Both the position numbers and the translations under genes were made by a program. Under the pieces are notes generated by a model. It was not told the origin of the DNA. It made no database searches and was given only the letters and a program-made list of their open reading frames with translations. This document shows positions 16,649 to 24,635 of a stretch of 64,000 bases of DNA, one piece after another; within the stretch, counting starts at the first letter, position 1; each line of letters starts with the position of its first letter. The stretch comes from Thermobifida alba (GTDB lineage Bacteria > Actinomycetota > Actinomycetes > Streptosporangiales > Streptosporangiaceae). The stretch is taken from positions 2,737,501 through 2,801,500 of the forward strand of contig NZ_CP051627.1 in assembly GCF_023208015.1 (NCBI RefSeq). The letters run 5' to 3'.

Positions 16649-18355
16649 TCAGTCCTCCCCCACCGCCCACGCCCGCAGCTTCGCGATGCGCCGGCGCAGC
16701 TGCTCGGCGGTGGCCTGGGCGACCGGAGGCCCCCCGCAGGCGCGGCGCAGCTGGGTGTGGATGGTCGCGTGCGGCTGGCCGGTGCGGTGGTGCCAGGCGC
16801 CCACCAGGCTGTTGAGCTCCCGGCGCAGCTCGGCCACCACCTCGTGCTCGGGCCGCTGCCGTTCCTGCGGCTCGGCCCGCCGGGCCGCCTGCTCCTGTCT
16901 GCGCCTGCGCAGCAGCACGGCGACCTGGTCGGGCTCCAGCAGCCCGGGCAGACCGAGGAACTCCTCCTCGTCGGGCTCGCCCCCGCCGATCTCGCCGCCG
17001 TCGTAGAGGGCCCGGTCGAACTCGGCCGCCGACTCCATCGTCTCGAAGGGCAGCTCGTCGCCCGCGTCGGGGGTGTCCCGCTTCTTGCGGGCCTCGTTGA
17101 GGAGCTCCTGCTCCGGGTCGAAGCCGTCGTCCTCCTTGATCGGCCGGTCCAGCACGTGGTCGCGTTCCCGCTCCATCTCGCTGGCGTACTCCAGCAGGAC
17201 CGGGATGGAGGGCAGGAACACCGAGGCGATCTCGCCGCGGCGGCGCACCCGCACGAAACGCCCCACCGCCTGGGCGAAGAACAGCGGGGTGCTGGTGGAG
17301 GTGGCGTAGACGCCGACCATCAGCCGGGGCACGTCCACCCCCTCCGAGACCATCTTCACCGCCACCATCCAGCGGTCGTCGGACTCGGCGAACTGGGTGA
17401 TCTTCCTGCTCGCGGTCGGGTCGTCCGACAGCACGACGGTGGCGCCCCGGCCCGTGATCTGACGCAGGATGCGCGCGTAGGCCCGGGCGTTCTCGTGGTC
17501 GGAGGCGATCACCAGACCGCCCGCATCAGGGGTGTGCTTGCGCACCTCGGTCAGCCGCCGGTCGGCCGCGGCCAGCACCCGCTTGATCCAGTCGCCCTTG
17601 GGATCCAGGGCCGCCCGCCACGCCTGGGAGAGCGCGTCGGAGGTGAGCGGCTCGCCGAGCCGGGCGGCCAGTTCGTCGCCGGCCTTGGTCCGCCAGCGCA
17701 TCTCCCCCGAGTAGGCCAGGAAGATGACCGGCCGCACCACGCCGTCCGCCAGCGCGGGCGCGTACCCGTAGCTGTAGTCCCAGGAGCAGCGGCGCACGCC
17801 GGTGTGGTCCTGCACGTAGTCGACGAACGGGATCGGGTTGGTGTCGGAGCGGAACGGCGTCCCGGTCAGGCAGAGCCGCCGTGCCGCCGGGTCGAACGCC
17901 TCGCGCACGGCCTCGCCCCACGACAGCGCGTCGCCCGCGTGGTGGATCTCGTCGAAGATCACCAGGGTGCGGCGGGCCTCGGTGCGGTTGCGGTGCAGCA
18001 TGGGGTGCGCGGCGACCTGCGCGTAGGTGACGGCCGCGCCGACGAAGTGCTTGCCGAGCGCGCCCTGGCCGTTCTTGAAGTCCGGGTCGAGGGGGATGTT
18101 GAACCGCGCGGCGGCCTCGGCCCACTGCTTCTTCAGGTGCTCGGTGGGGCACACCACGGTGACGGCGCGGACCACGTGCCGCGCCAGCAGTTCGCTGGCC
18201 AGGGTCAGCGCGAACGTGGTCTTGCCCGCCCCGGGCGTGGCCACCGCCAGGAAGTCCCGCGGCTCGCGCCGGAAGTACTCCTCGAACGCCGCTCGCTGCC
18301 AGTTGCGCAGACCGCGCAACCGGTCCTCGGTGCTGTTCGCCTCAAGCAGAGTCAT
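16649..18355 (-). CDS. DEAD/DEAH-box superfamily 2 helicase
   Basis: A 568-residue SF2 helicase. Motif I is ATPGAGKTTFA, motif II DEIH (VIFDEIHHAG), motif III LTGTPFRSD and motif VI QAVGRFVRVRRRG. The C-terminal 150 residues, rich in Glu and Arg, are specific to the actinobacterial group. ATG 18355 is preceded by GGGGAAG at 8 nt. Substrate unknown; a conserved actinobacterial gene which I recall being next to a DUF3039 gene in Streptomyces. Here they are separated by the heme locus. Confidence 0.88.
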   Translation of the reverse strand: MTLLEANSTEDRLRGLRNWQRAAFEEYFRREPRDFLAVATPGAGKTTFALTLASELLARHVVRAVTVVCPTEHLKKQWAEAAARFNIPLDPDFKNGQGALGKHFVGAAVTYAQVAAHPMLHRNRTEARRTLVIFDEIHHAGDALSWGEAVREAFDPAARRLCLTGTPFRSDTNPIPFVDYVQDHTGVRRCSWDYSYGYAPALADGVVRPVIFLAYSGEMRWRTKAGDELAARLGEPLTSDALSQAWRAALDPKGDWIKRVLAAADRRLTEVRKHTPDAGGLVIASDHENARAYARILRQITGRGATVVLSDDPTASRKITQFAESDDRWMVAVKMVSEGVDVPRLMVGVYATSTSTPLFFAQAVGRFVRVRRRGEIASVFLPSIPVLLEYASEMERERDHVLDRPIKEDDGFDPEQELLNEARKKRDTPDAGDELPFETMESAAEFDRALYDGGEIGGGEPDEEEFLGLPGLLEPDQVAVLLRRRRQEQAARRAEPQERQRPEHEVVAELRRELNSLVGAWHHRTGQPHATIHTQLRRACGGPPVAQATAEQLRRRIAKLRAWAVGED

Positions 18356-18413
18356 CGTGCGCTTCCCCAGATCATCACGGGTCGAGGGTATCGGTGCCCA
18401 CCCCCGACAACAC

Positions 18414-18446
18414 GGTGGAGGCCGAGCCTCCCGCTCGGCCTCCACC
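18414..18446. terminator. Strong hairpin between sortase operon and helicase
   Basis: Perfect 14-bp arms, GGTGGAGGCCGAGC with GCTCGGCCTCCACC, around 5 nt. Follows the stop of the 71-residue gene (18469) on the minus strand. Confidence 0.75.
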
Positions 18447-18468
18447 CACGGCGTCCACCGGGCGTCGC

Positions 18469-18684
18469 CTACCCGCCCTCGTCCGGCTCGGCCGCCCCCT
18501 CGGGGGTCGTGCCGTAGACCGCTTCTCCCCCGTCGACGGTCACGTCGTTGAACGGCAGGTACGGGTCGGCCCACGGGAAGACGACGTACCACAGCAGTGC
18601 CGCCGCGCCCGCGACCAGGGCGAGGGACACGACGAGCTTGACGAACCAGGGGCCGGGGATGAGCCGCCAGATCAGACCGTACAC
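18469..18684 (-). CDS. Small single-pass membrane protein after sortase
   Basis: A 71-residue protein starting at GTG 18684, 5 bp after the sortase stop with GGAGGAG 9 nt upstream, so clearly part of the same transcript. Residues 1-40 (VYGLIWRLIPGPWFVKLVVS followed by LALVAGAAALLWYVVFPW) form one membrane helix; the rest is short and acidic (TPEGAAEPDEGG). I know similar small proteins beside class E sortases in actinobacteria. Function unknown; it could assist sortase in the membrane. Confidence 0.75.
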   Translation of the reverse strand: MYGLIWRLIPGPWFVKLVVSLALVAGAAALLWYVVFPWADPYLPFNDVTVDGGEAVYGTTPEGAAEPDEGG

Positions 18685-18689
18685 GTGGC

Positions 18690-19478
18690 TCACTCCTCCT
18701 CGGTGTCGGGCGCCATGTGCGCGATGTTGTCGGGCATGCCCTGGTCCTTGGGACGGGTGTCGACGAGTTCGGCGTGGACGATCAGCCGGTGCGAGTTCTG
18801 CAGCTTGGGGTGGCAGGTGGTGAGGGTGAGGTAGGCCCGCTCGGGGTCCTCCGTGGACTCGGGGTCGAACGGGTCGGGCGCGGTCACCTCGATCGCGTTG
18901 GGCAGCACGACCTTGCTCTCCACCACCTGGTAGGTGTAGAAGTTCTCCCCGTCCTCCAGGACCAGCTCGTCGCCCTCCGCCAACTGGTCGAGGTCCCAGA
19001 AGACGGCGGCGACGCGGTGCCCGGCGACCGCGTAGTTGCCGGGCTGTCCGGCCCGGGCCGCGGGAACCATGCCCTCGGGGGTCCAGGACTCGGGGTACCA
19101 GCCCGGACCGTACCTGATGTCCTCGGGACCGACCCCGCTGACCACGACCCAGTCCTGGTCGGTCTTGGGAATGTAGAGCCTGCTGTTGGCCGTTCCGGGC
19201 AGCGGTTCGGAGTCGGGCCCCTGCTCCCACACCTCGGCCATGGCCTGGGCGAGTCGCTCCTGCTCGGCGTCGGTCTGGAACTGCTTGCCCCAGATCTGGA
19301 ACGCGGCGAAGAACAGCATGACCAGGCCTGCGGTGAACAGCAGCTCGCCGATGGTGCGGAAGGCCACGCGCACGACCTCGCCGACGGTGACGCGACCGCG
19401 CGGAGCGGGGGCCCTCCTGCGGCCCCTGCCCGAACTGCGGCGCCGGCCGCCAGGGGGGCGTCGAGAAGTGGAAACCAT
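18690..19478 (-). CDS. srtE: Class E sortase
   Basis: Membrane transpeptidase of 262 residues that joins surface proteins to the cell wall. A basic N-terminus is followed by a membrane helix (43-60), then the catalytic domain with His154 (YAVAGHRVA), Cys222 in the class E motif TLTTCHP, and Arg231 (SHRLIVHAEL). Encoded 39 bp after hmuV, so probably transcribed with the heme importer. Class E sortases prefer LAXTG. The nearest candidate substrate here has LPTTG (gene at 22770). Confidence 0.92.
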   Translation of the reverse strand: MVSTSRRPPGGRRRSSGRGRRRAPAPRGRVTVGEVVRVAFRTIGELLFTAGLVMLFFAAFQIWGKQFQTDAEQERLAQAMAEVWEQGPDSEPLPGTANSRLYIPKTDQDWVVVSGVGPEDIRYGPGWYPESWTPEGMVPAARAGQPGNYAVAGHRVAAVFWDLDQLAEGDELVLEDGENFYTYQVVESKVVLPNAIEVTAPDPFDPESTEDPERAYLTLTTCHPKLQNSHRLIVHAELVDTRPKDQGMPDNIAHMAPDTEEE

Positions 19479-19517
19479 GTGTCCTAACCCGTCGGGGTCG
19501 CCCCGCGCCGCGGGTGG

Positions 19518-20372
19518 TCACCGTACTGGCAGGACCAGCGGTGCTCCGGTGCGCGGATGCGACACGATCTCGACCTCGTATGAGTAGACGTCGCTGAGCA
19601 GTCTCGCGGTGAAGACCTCAGCGGGCGGCCCGTACGCCGCAATCCGTCCCTCGGAGAGTATCGCGACTCGGTCGGCGTAGGCGGCAGCCAACGCCAAATC
19701 GTGCAGAACCACCACGACCGCGTCACCCTGCGCGGCGCGTTCCCGGGCGATGCGCAGCACCAGCTCCTGGTGGCGGATGTCGAGTGCGGCCGTGGGCTCG
19801 TCCAGGAGCACGACCTGGGTCTGCTGGGCCAGAACCCGGGCGAGCATGACCCGGGCCCGCTCCCCGCCCGACAGGGCGGGGAACTTCCGGGACGCCAGGG
19901 CGGTGACCTCGGTGGCCGCCATGGCGTCGGCGACCACCCGGTCGTCGTCATCGGCGCCCCCGACCGCCGCCCACGGCGCCCGGCCCATGTACACCACGTC
20001 GATCACGTCGAACGGGAAGCTGACGGTGAAATTCTGCGGCAGCACCGCGCGGCGCAGCGCCAGTTCGGCCGGACTCCACTCCGCCAGGGGGCGGCCCAGG
20101 ACGGTCACCTCGCCCCGGTCGGGCGGGCTGTCGCCGGCGAGGGCCGCCAGCAGCGTGCTCTTGCCCGCGCCGTTCGGTCCGACCAGCGCCAGCACCTCGC
20201 CGGTGCGCACGTCGAGGCTCACGTCGTCCAGCACCGTCCGGGAGCCGTAGGACCGGCCGAGGTTCCGCGCGCCCAGGACCACCGTCCGGGGGCCGACCCG
20301 TTCGGGCGGGCTGATCCGCCGCAGTCCCGAACCGTGCGCGAGCGCGCGCAGTGTCCGCCGTACCCGGTTCAT
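19518..20372 (-). CDS. hmuV: Heme ABC transporter ATPase HmuV
   Basis: ATP-binding subunit, 284 residues. Walker A is GPNGAGKST, the signature LSGGERARVMLARVLAQ, Walker B VVLLDEPTAALD and the H-loop VVLHDLALAA. The FecE/HmuV type is supported by the partner genes. ATG at 20372 overlaps the hmuU stop by 4 nt (ATGA). The N-terminal 25 residues before VVLGARNL are extra and basic. Confidence 0.9.
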   Translation of the reverse strand: MNRVRRTLRALAHGSGLRRISPPERVGPRTVVLGARNLGRSYGSRTVLDDVSLDVRTGEVLALVGPNGAGKSTLLAALAGDSPPDRGEVTVLGRPLAEWSPAELALRRAVLPQNFTVSFPFDVIDVVYMGRAPWAAVGGADDDDRVVADAMAATEVTALASRKFPALSGGERARVMLARVLAQQTQVVLLDEPTAALDIRHQELVLRIARERAAQGDAVVVVLHDLALAAAYADRVAILSEGRIAAYGPPAEVFTARLLSDVYSYEVEIVSHPRTGAPLVLPVR

Positions 20373-21475
20373 GCCCAACCTCCCTGCCTGGCTCGGGTCC
20401 GGTACAGCAGCCAGAAGAAGAACGGGCCGCCGACCAGCGCGGTGATGATCCCCAGCGGCACCTCCTGCGGGGCGGCGACGACCCGGGCGACCAGGTCTGC
20501 GGCGACGAGGACGAGGGCGCCGCCCAGCACGCTCGCCGGGAGCAGGACCCGGTGCCCGGGACCGGCGACCATGCGCACCATGTGCGGCACCACCAGGCCG
20601 ACGAAGCTGATGATCCCGGCGAAGGCCACGGCCGAGGAGGTGAGCATCGCGATGACGACGATCAGCGCCTGGCGCATCCGCTCCACGTCGACCCCCAGGT
20701 GGCGGGCTGGACTCTCACCGAGGGCGAGCAGGTCCAGGCGGCGGGCGAAGAACGGTGCGGCGAGGATGCCCGCCGCGGCGAACGGCAGGGCCGCGGCGAC
20801 CTTGGGCCAGGTGGCCGCGGCCAGGCTGCCCATCTGCCAGTTGGTGATCGAGCGCAGCTCGGCGTCCTCCGAGAAGTAGGTGGCCGCGCCGATGAGCGCC
20901 CCGGCCACCGCGTTGACGGCGATCCCGGTGAGCAGCAGGGTGACCACCTCGGCCCGGCCTCCCGAGCGGGAGAGCGTGTAGACGAGCACGGTGGTGGCCA
21001 TCCCGCTGGCGAAGGCGGCGGCGATGACCGTCCAGTAGCCCAGCGCGGAGGCGCCGAGCGCGATGACGAGGACCGCCCCCACGGTCGCTCCCGAGGAGAC
21101 ACCGATGACGCCGGGCTCGGCCAGCGGGTTGCCGAAGACTCCCTGCATCATGGCCCCGGCGAGCGCCAGTGAGGCCCCGACGATCATGGCCAGGACGACC
21201 CGGGGGAAGCGGACGTTCCACAACACCTCGTCGGCGAGCGGGTCGGCGGCCTCGCCCGCGCCCAGTCCCAGGCCGCGCAGTACCGATCCGGCGACCTCGG
21301 CCGCGGGCACGTGGTAGGCGCCCACGCCCGCGGCCACCAGTGCCGCCGCCGCCAGTGCGGCGGCCAGCACCACCAGCAGGACGGTGCCCCGCAGCGCCGT
21401 GGTACGTCGGATGCGGGCGGTGCCGTGGGGCGGCGCGGGGACCGTCCGCGCCCGGTGGTCGGCGGGCAGGGTCAC
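20369..21475 (-). CDS. hmuU: Heme ABC transporter permease HmuU
   Basis: FecCD/BtuC-type permease of 368 residues with about ten membrane segments. Family segments include LWNVRFPRVVLAMIVGASLALAGAMMQ, GNPLAEPGVIGVSSGA, GIISFVGLVVPHMVRM and PQEVPLGIITALVGGPFFFWLL. The GTG start at 21475 overlaps the hmuT stop by 4 nt, so the three subunits are translationally coupled. Confidence 0.93.
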   Translation of the reverse strand: MTLPADHRARTVPAPPHGTARIRRTTALRGTVLLVVLAAALAAAALVAAGVGAYHVPAAEVAGSVLRGLGLGAGEAADPLADEVLWNVRFPRVVLAMIVGASLALAGAMMQGVFGNPLAEPGVIGVSSGATVGAVLVIALGASALGYWTVIAAAFASGMATTVLVYTLSRSGGRAEVVTLLLTGIAVNAVAGALIGAATYFSEDAELRSITNWQMGSLAAATWPKVAAALPFAAAGILAAPFFARRLDLLALGESPARHLGVDVERMRQALIVVIAMLTSSAVAFAGIISFVGLVVPHMVRMVAGPGHRVLLPASVLGGALVLVAADLVARVVAAPQEVPLGIITALVGGPFFFWLLYRTRARQGGWA

Positions 21476-22539
21476 CGCGCCTCCCCCTCGTACAGTTCGG
21501 TGAGGTCGTCGGACATGGCCTTGAGGACCTGGGGGGTGCGGGGGCCGAAGCCGAGCACCAGGCCGTCCTCGTAGTCGAGGACGCGCCGTTCCCGGCCCGC
21601 GGGCGTCTGGGCGGTGCCCGGGATCTCCAGGAGTCCGTCGACCCCGCCGACCGACTCCAGACCGCCGGTCATGACGAGCAGCACGTCGGGTTGGGCCTCG
21701 ATGAGCGCCTCGCTGGTGATCGGGGTGAACGCCCGGTCCAGGCCGATCGCGGTGCCCGCGTCCTCCAGGCCGAGTTCGGCGATCAGGGCGTCGGCCCCCG
21801 ATCCGGGTCCTCCCAGGAGGTAGACCCCGGCGCTGCCGCGCAGGTAGAGGAAGGCGACCCGGGCTCCTCGCACGGAGTCCGGGAGACCGTCGCGGACCTC
21901 GGCCATCTGGTCGCGGACCCGTTGGACGAGCTGCTCGCCGCGTTCGGGCACCCCCAGTGCCTCGGCGACGTCGGTGATGCGGGTGTACATCCCGTCCAGG
22001 GACCACACCTCGTCGAGGATGACCATGGTGACACCGCTGGCGCGCAGCTGCTCGATCGCCTCGTACGGGCCGGTCCAGGTGTCGGCGATGACGAGGGTCG
22101 GGTCCAGGGAGAGCACCCCCTCCACGGAGATGTCGTGTCCCTGGGTGACCACGGGCAGCTCCGCGGCCTCGGCGAAGGTGGCGGTGGCGTCGCGGCCCAC
22201 GACGTTGTCACCCAGGCCCAGGGTGTAGACGATCTCGGCGATGCCGCCGTTGAGCGGCAGGATGCGGCTGACGTCGGTGACCTCGACCTGTTCGTGGGTG
22301 GTCGGGGTGTCGGCGGTGCGGTTCGCCACCGGGACGATCGAGTCCACGGTGACCGGGAGGGAGGGGGCCGCTTCGCCCTCCAGGATCTGCAGCCGGTTCT
22401 CGGCGAGCGGGGGGATGGCGTCCTCGGTGGACTCGGGGGCGGAGCAGGCCGTGAGCGCGGCGGCCAGGGTCAGCAGGAGCGCCGTGCGGCGGCTCGGGCC
22501 GCGGCGTGTCCGGCTGCGGGGAGAGGGGTGAGGTGGCAT
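21472..22539 (-). CDS. hmuT: Heme-binding lipoprotein HmuT
   Basis: Substrate-binding subunit of the heme importer. A lipobox (AAALTACSAP) follows a basic, hydrophobic signal, so it is anchored to the outer face of the membrane. The core (SRILPLNGGIAEIVYTLGLGDNVVGRD, GVLSLDPTLVIADTWTGP, AFLYLRGSAGVYLLGGPGSGADALI) is the periplasmic-binding-protein fold of HmuT/ChuT. ATG 22539 gives 355 residues; a longer frame to 22623 lacks signal character. Confidence 0.9.
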   Translation of the reverse strand: MPPHPSPRSRTRRGPSRRTALLLTLAAALTACSAPESTEDAIPPLAENRLQILEGEAAPSLPVTVDSIVPVANRTADTPTTHEQVEVTDVSRILPLNGGIAEIVYTLGLGDNVVGRDATATFAEAAELPVVTQGHDISVEGVLSLDPTLVIADTWTGPYEAIEQLRASGVTMVILDEVWSLDGMYTRITDVAEALGVPERGEQLVQRVRDQMAEVRDGLPDSVRGARVAFLYLRGSAGVYLLGGPGSGADALIAELGLEDAGTAIGLDRAFTPITSEALIEAQPDVLLVMTGGLESVGGVDGLLEIPGTAQTPAGRERRVLDYEDGLVLGFGPRTPQVLKAMSDDLTELYEGEAR

Positions 22540-22602
22540 GGGGGTCCCATCGACTGGAGGGGCCGCGGTGCGGCGGACGGGCTGTCCGTCACTGTTGTGT
22601 TG

Positions 22603-22634
22603 ATTATGACGACTCGTCGTCACAATCTTGACAA
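22603..22634 (-). promoter_or_regulatory. Stretched-spacer promoter with dyad upstream of hmuT
   Basis: On the minus strand TTGTCA (22634-22629) and CATAAT (22608-22603) are 20 bp apart. The spacer and -10 edge hold the dyad TGACGACTCGTCGTCA (plus strand 22607-22622; 7-bp arms, 2-bp centre). Overlong spacers containing a dyad are typical of MerR-type activated promoters. Predicted leader to hmuT about 55 nt. Confidence 0.45.
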
Positions 22635-22654
22635 CGCGGCCTCCTGGTGGTGCA

Positions 22655-22695
22655 CTGACAGGGCCGATCAGGATTTTTAGGTTAGCCTAAGCATA
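22655..22695 (+). promoter_or_regulatory. Promoter with overlapping iron box for the LPTTG protein
   Basis: CTGACA (22655-22660), a 17-bp spacer and TAGGTT (22678-22683) form a plausible promoter. The -10 is embedded in TTAGGTTAGCCTAA (22677-22690), a perfect TTAGG-N4-CCTAA iron-box palindrome, extending to a 14/19 match with the DtxR consensus. Also lies about 80 bp upstream of the putative hmuT promoter. Confidence 0.7.
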
Positions 22696-22769
22696 GTGGC
22701 ACATCCCCGGTGTCCCCCCTCCGACACCGCGACAACCACGTCTCGCACGGAACGGAGAATCCCACCCCC

Positions 22770-23537
22770 ATGTCCACCGCCTTCAGGGGATTCCGGAGCG
22801 CCGCCGCGGTCGGCGGCTCCCTGGCTGTCCTGGCAGCCCTGACCGGATCCCCCGCCCTGGCCGCCACAACCGGCGGCCCCAGCCTGACCGTCTCCAAGAC
22901 CTCGGGGCTCAACCCCGAGGGCGAGCAGATCACCGTGACCGGGTCGGGTTACGACACCTCCAAGGGCATCTACGTCTCCTTCTGCGACATCTCCAACGCC
23001 GACGCCACCACCGCCCCCGGCCCCTGCATCGGCGGAGTCGACATGTCGGGCGAGAGCGGGGCCTCGGTGTGGATCTCGTCCAACCCGCCCCCCTACGGGC
23101 AGGGACTCGCCCAGCCCTACGAGGGCAGCGGCACCAACGGCTCGTTCACCGTCCAGCTGACGGTCCGGGCCGCGGACGAGTTCACCGACTGCCTGGCCGA
23201 GGGCGTCCACTGCGCCGTGGTGACCCGCAACGACCACACCCGCTCCTCCGACCGCAGCCAGGACGTGTTCGTCCCGGTGACGTTCGCGGGCCAGGACGGC
23301 GCGGACGGCACCCCCGGCACCGGTTCGGACGACGGGCAGACCACCGGCACCTCGAACCCCGGTGCCGCCAGCGGCACCGGAGGTACCGGAGGCACCGGCA
23401 GCGGCGGCAAGGACGGCTCCCTGCCGACCACCGGGATCGACATCGCGCCGTTCGTCCTGGGCGCCCTGGCGGTGACCGGAGCGGGCGCGGCCGCGCTGCT
23501 GCGGGCCCGGCGCCTGCGCCTCGACGAGGGCAGGTGA
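22770..23537 (+). CDS. LPTTG-anchored surface protein, heme locus
   Basis: A 255-residue secreted protein with signal peptide (cleavage near SPALAA). Residues 35-172 form a neocarzinostatin-like/HtaA-associated beta domain (SLTVSKTSGLNPEGEQITVTGSGYD) with Cys72/86 and Cys141/148. A Gly/Thr-rich spacer leads to a sorting signal: LPTTG at 218-222, a hydrophobic stretch and RARRLR. It is therefore a sortase substrate. ATG 22770 is used (GGAG about 12 nt upstream); a GTG frame from 22710 has no signal sequence. Divergent from hmuT and under an iron box, so it probably captures or relays heme at the wall. Confidence 0.82.
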   Translation: MSTAFRGFRSAAAVGGSLAVLAALTGSPALAATTGGPSLTVSKTSGLNPEGEQITVTGSGYDTSKGIYVSFCDISNADATTAPGPCIGGVDMSGESGASVWISSNPPPYGQGLAQPYEGSGTNGSFTVQLTVRAADEFTDCLAEGVHCAVVTRNDHTRSSDRSQDVFVPVTFAGQDGADGTPGTGSDDGQTTGTSNPGAASGTGGTGGTGSGGKDGSLPTTGIDIAPFVLGALAVTGAGAAALLRARRLRLDEGR

Positions 23538-23591
23538 CCCGGCAGGCCCGCGGACGCGGACCGCGCGGCCCTTCTTCGGCGGAACGCAAGA

Positions 23592-23611
23592 AGGCCCGCT
23601 GCCGCGGGCCT
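23592..23611. terminator. Hairpin between convergent genes
   Basis: AGGCCCGC and GCGGGCCT arms around TGCC separate the LPTTG gene from the convergent DUF3039 gene. A second weaker hairpin lies just upstream (cccttctt with aagaagg). Confidence 0.65.
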
Positions 23612-23667
23612 CACTCGCCGTTCCACCGAGCGGAGAGACCGCCTCCCCGCCGCTTCGTCGCCACCGG

Positions 23668-23910
23668 TCAGGCCATCAGTTCGTCGTAGATCTTCTGGCA
23701 CTCGGGGCAGACCGGAAACTTCTTCGGGTCCCGGTTGGGCACCCACACCTTGCCGCACAGCGCGATCACCGGCGTCCCGGTGACGGCGCTCTCGGTGATC
23801 TTGTCCTTCTGAACGTAGTGGGCGAACCGCTCGCGGTCGCCGCCGTCGTGCGAGATGTCCGGACGGGTCTCGCTCTCCGGAATCACCTTGTTGACAACGT
23901 CCATCGTCAT
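23668..23910 (-). CDS. DUF3039 family protein
   Basis: A small actinobacterial protein of 80 residues, with ALCGKVWVPNRDPKKFPVCPECQKIYD near its end. Cys-x..-CPEC suggests a structural metal site. GAGG lies upstream of ATG 23910. The role is unknown. Confidence 0.9.
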   Translation of the reverse strand: MTMDVVNKVIPESETRPDISHDGGDRERFAHYVQKDKITESAVTGTPVIALCGKVWVPNRDPKKFPVCPECQKIYDELMA

Positions 23911-23962
23911 CGTGCCCTCACACCTCCTCGGTCTCTGTCCACGGTAGCGGGTGCGCGGCCAA

Positions 23963-24547
23963 TCAGTTCAGTGTCGGATCGTCGGGGAAGGTGGCCACGA
24001 AGGCGACCTCCCCGCCCTGGCGCCGCAGCACCCGCGACCACAGTCCCCGGGGGTCGGCGCAGAACACGTCATCGACGGTCGCGGGGAGAACATACCAGGC
24101 GCCCTGGTCGATCTCGTCCCGCAGCTGACCTGCGCTCCACCCCGCGTACCCGGCGAAGACCCGCAGCCGCCGGAGCGCGTCGGCGACGAGTTGCGGCGGC
24201 GTGTCCAGGTCCACCGTGCCCAGGCCGCTCGGCCACACCTCGGCGTCCATCTCCTCCAGCGACCGCCAGCCCAGCGGTTTGTGCCCGTTGTCGGGCACCG
24301 CCAGCGCCAGGCCGGCGTCCGTGCCGACCGGGCCCCCCGCGAACATCACCGCCGGGTGGCTGACGTGCTCCCCCCAGTCCGCCAGGACCTCGCCGACCTC
24401 CAGTTCCGAGGGGCGGTTGAGGATGACGCCGAGCGCACCCTCCTCCGGGGTGTCGTCGATCACGAAGACCACGGAGCGGTAGAAGTTCGGATCCTCCAGC
24501 AGCGGACTGGCCACGAGCAGCGCCCCGGTCAGACTCAGCCGATCCAT
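23963..24547 (-). CDS. YqgE/AlgH family protein (DUF179)
   Basis: A 194-residue cytosolic protein with the family motifs LTGALLVASPLLEDPNFYRSVVFV, GALGVILNRPSELEVGEVL, GGPV and VFAGYAGWSAGQLRDEI. Start at ATG 24547 because GGAGG lies 6 nt upstream; the ATG four codons earlier would itself contain that ribosome binding site. Molecular function not established for the family. Confidence 0.92.
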   Translation of the reverse strand: MDRLSLTGALLVASPLLEDPNFYRSVVFVIDDTPEEGALGVILNRPSELEVGEVLADWGEHVSHPAVMFAGGPVGTDAGLALAVPDNGHKPLGWRSLEEMDAEVWPSGLGTVDLDTPPQLVADALRRLRVFAGYAGWSAGQLRDEIDQGAWYVLPATVDDVFCADPRGLWSRVLRRQGGEVAFVATFPDDPTLN

Positions 24548-24635
24548 AGTTGCCTCCATACCCGGCCCCGCCGCCGCCTCACGCGCCGTTGATCACGGTT
24601 TGTCCACTCGCGCCGGGGGCGGTGCGACCGCGCGT

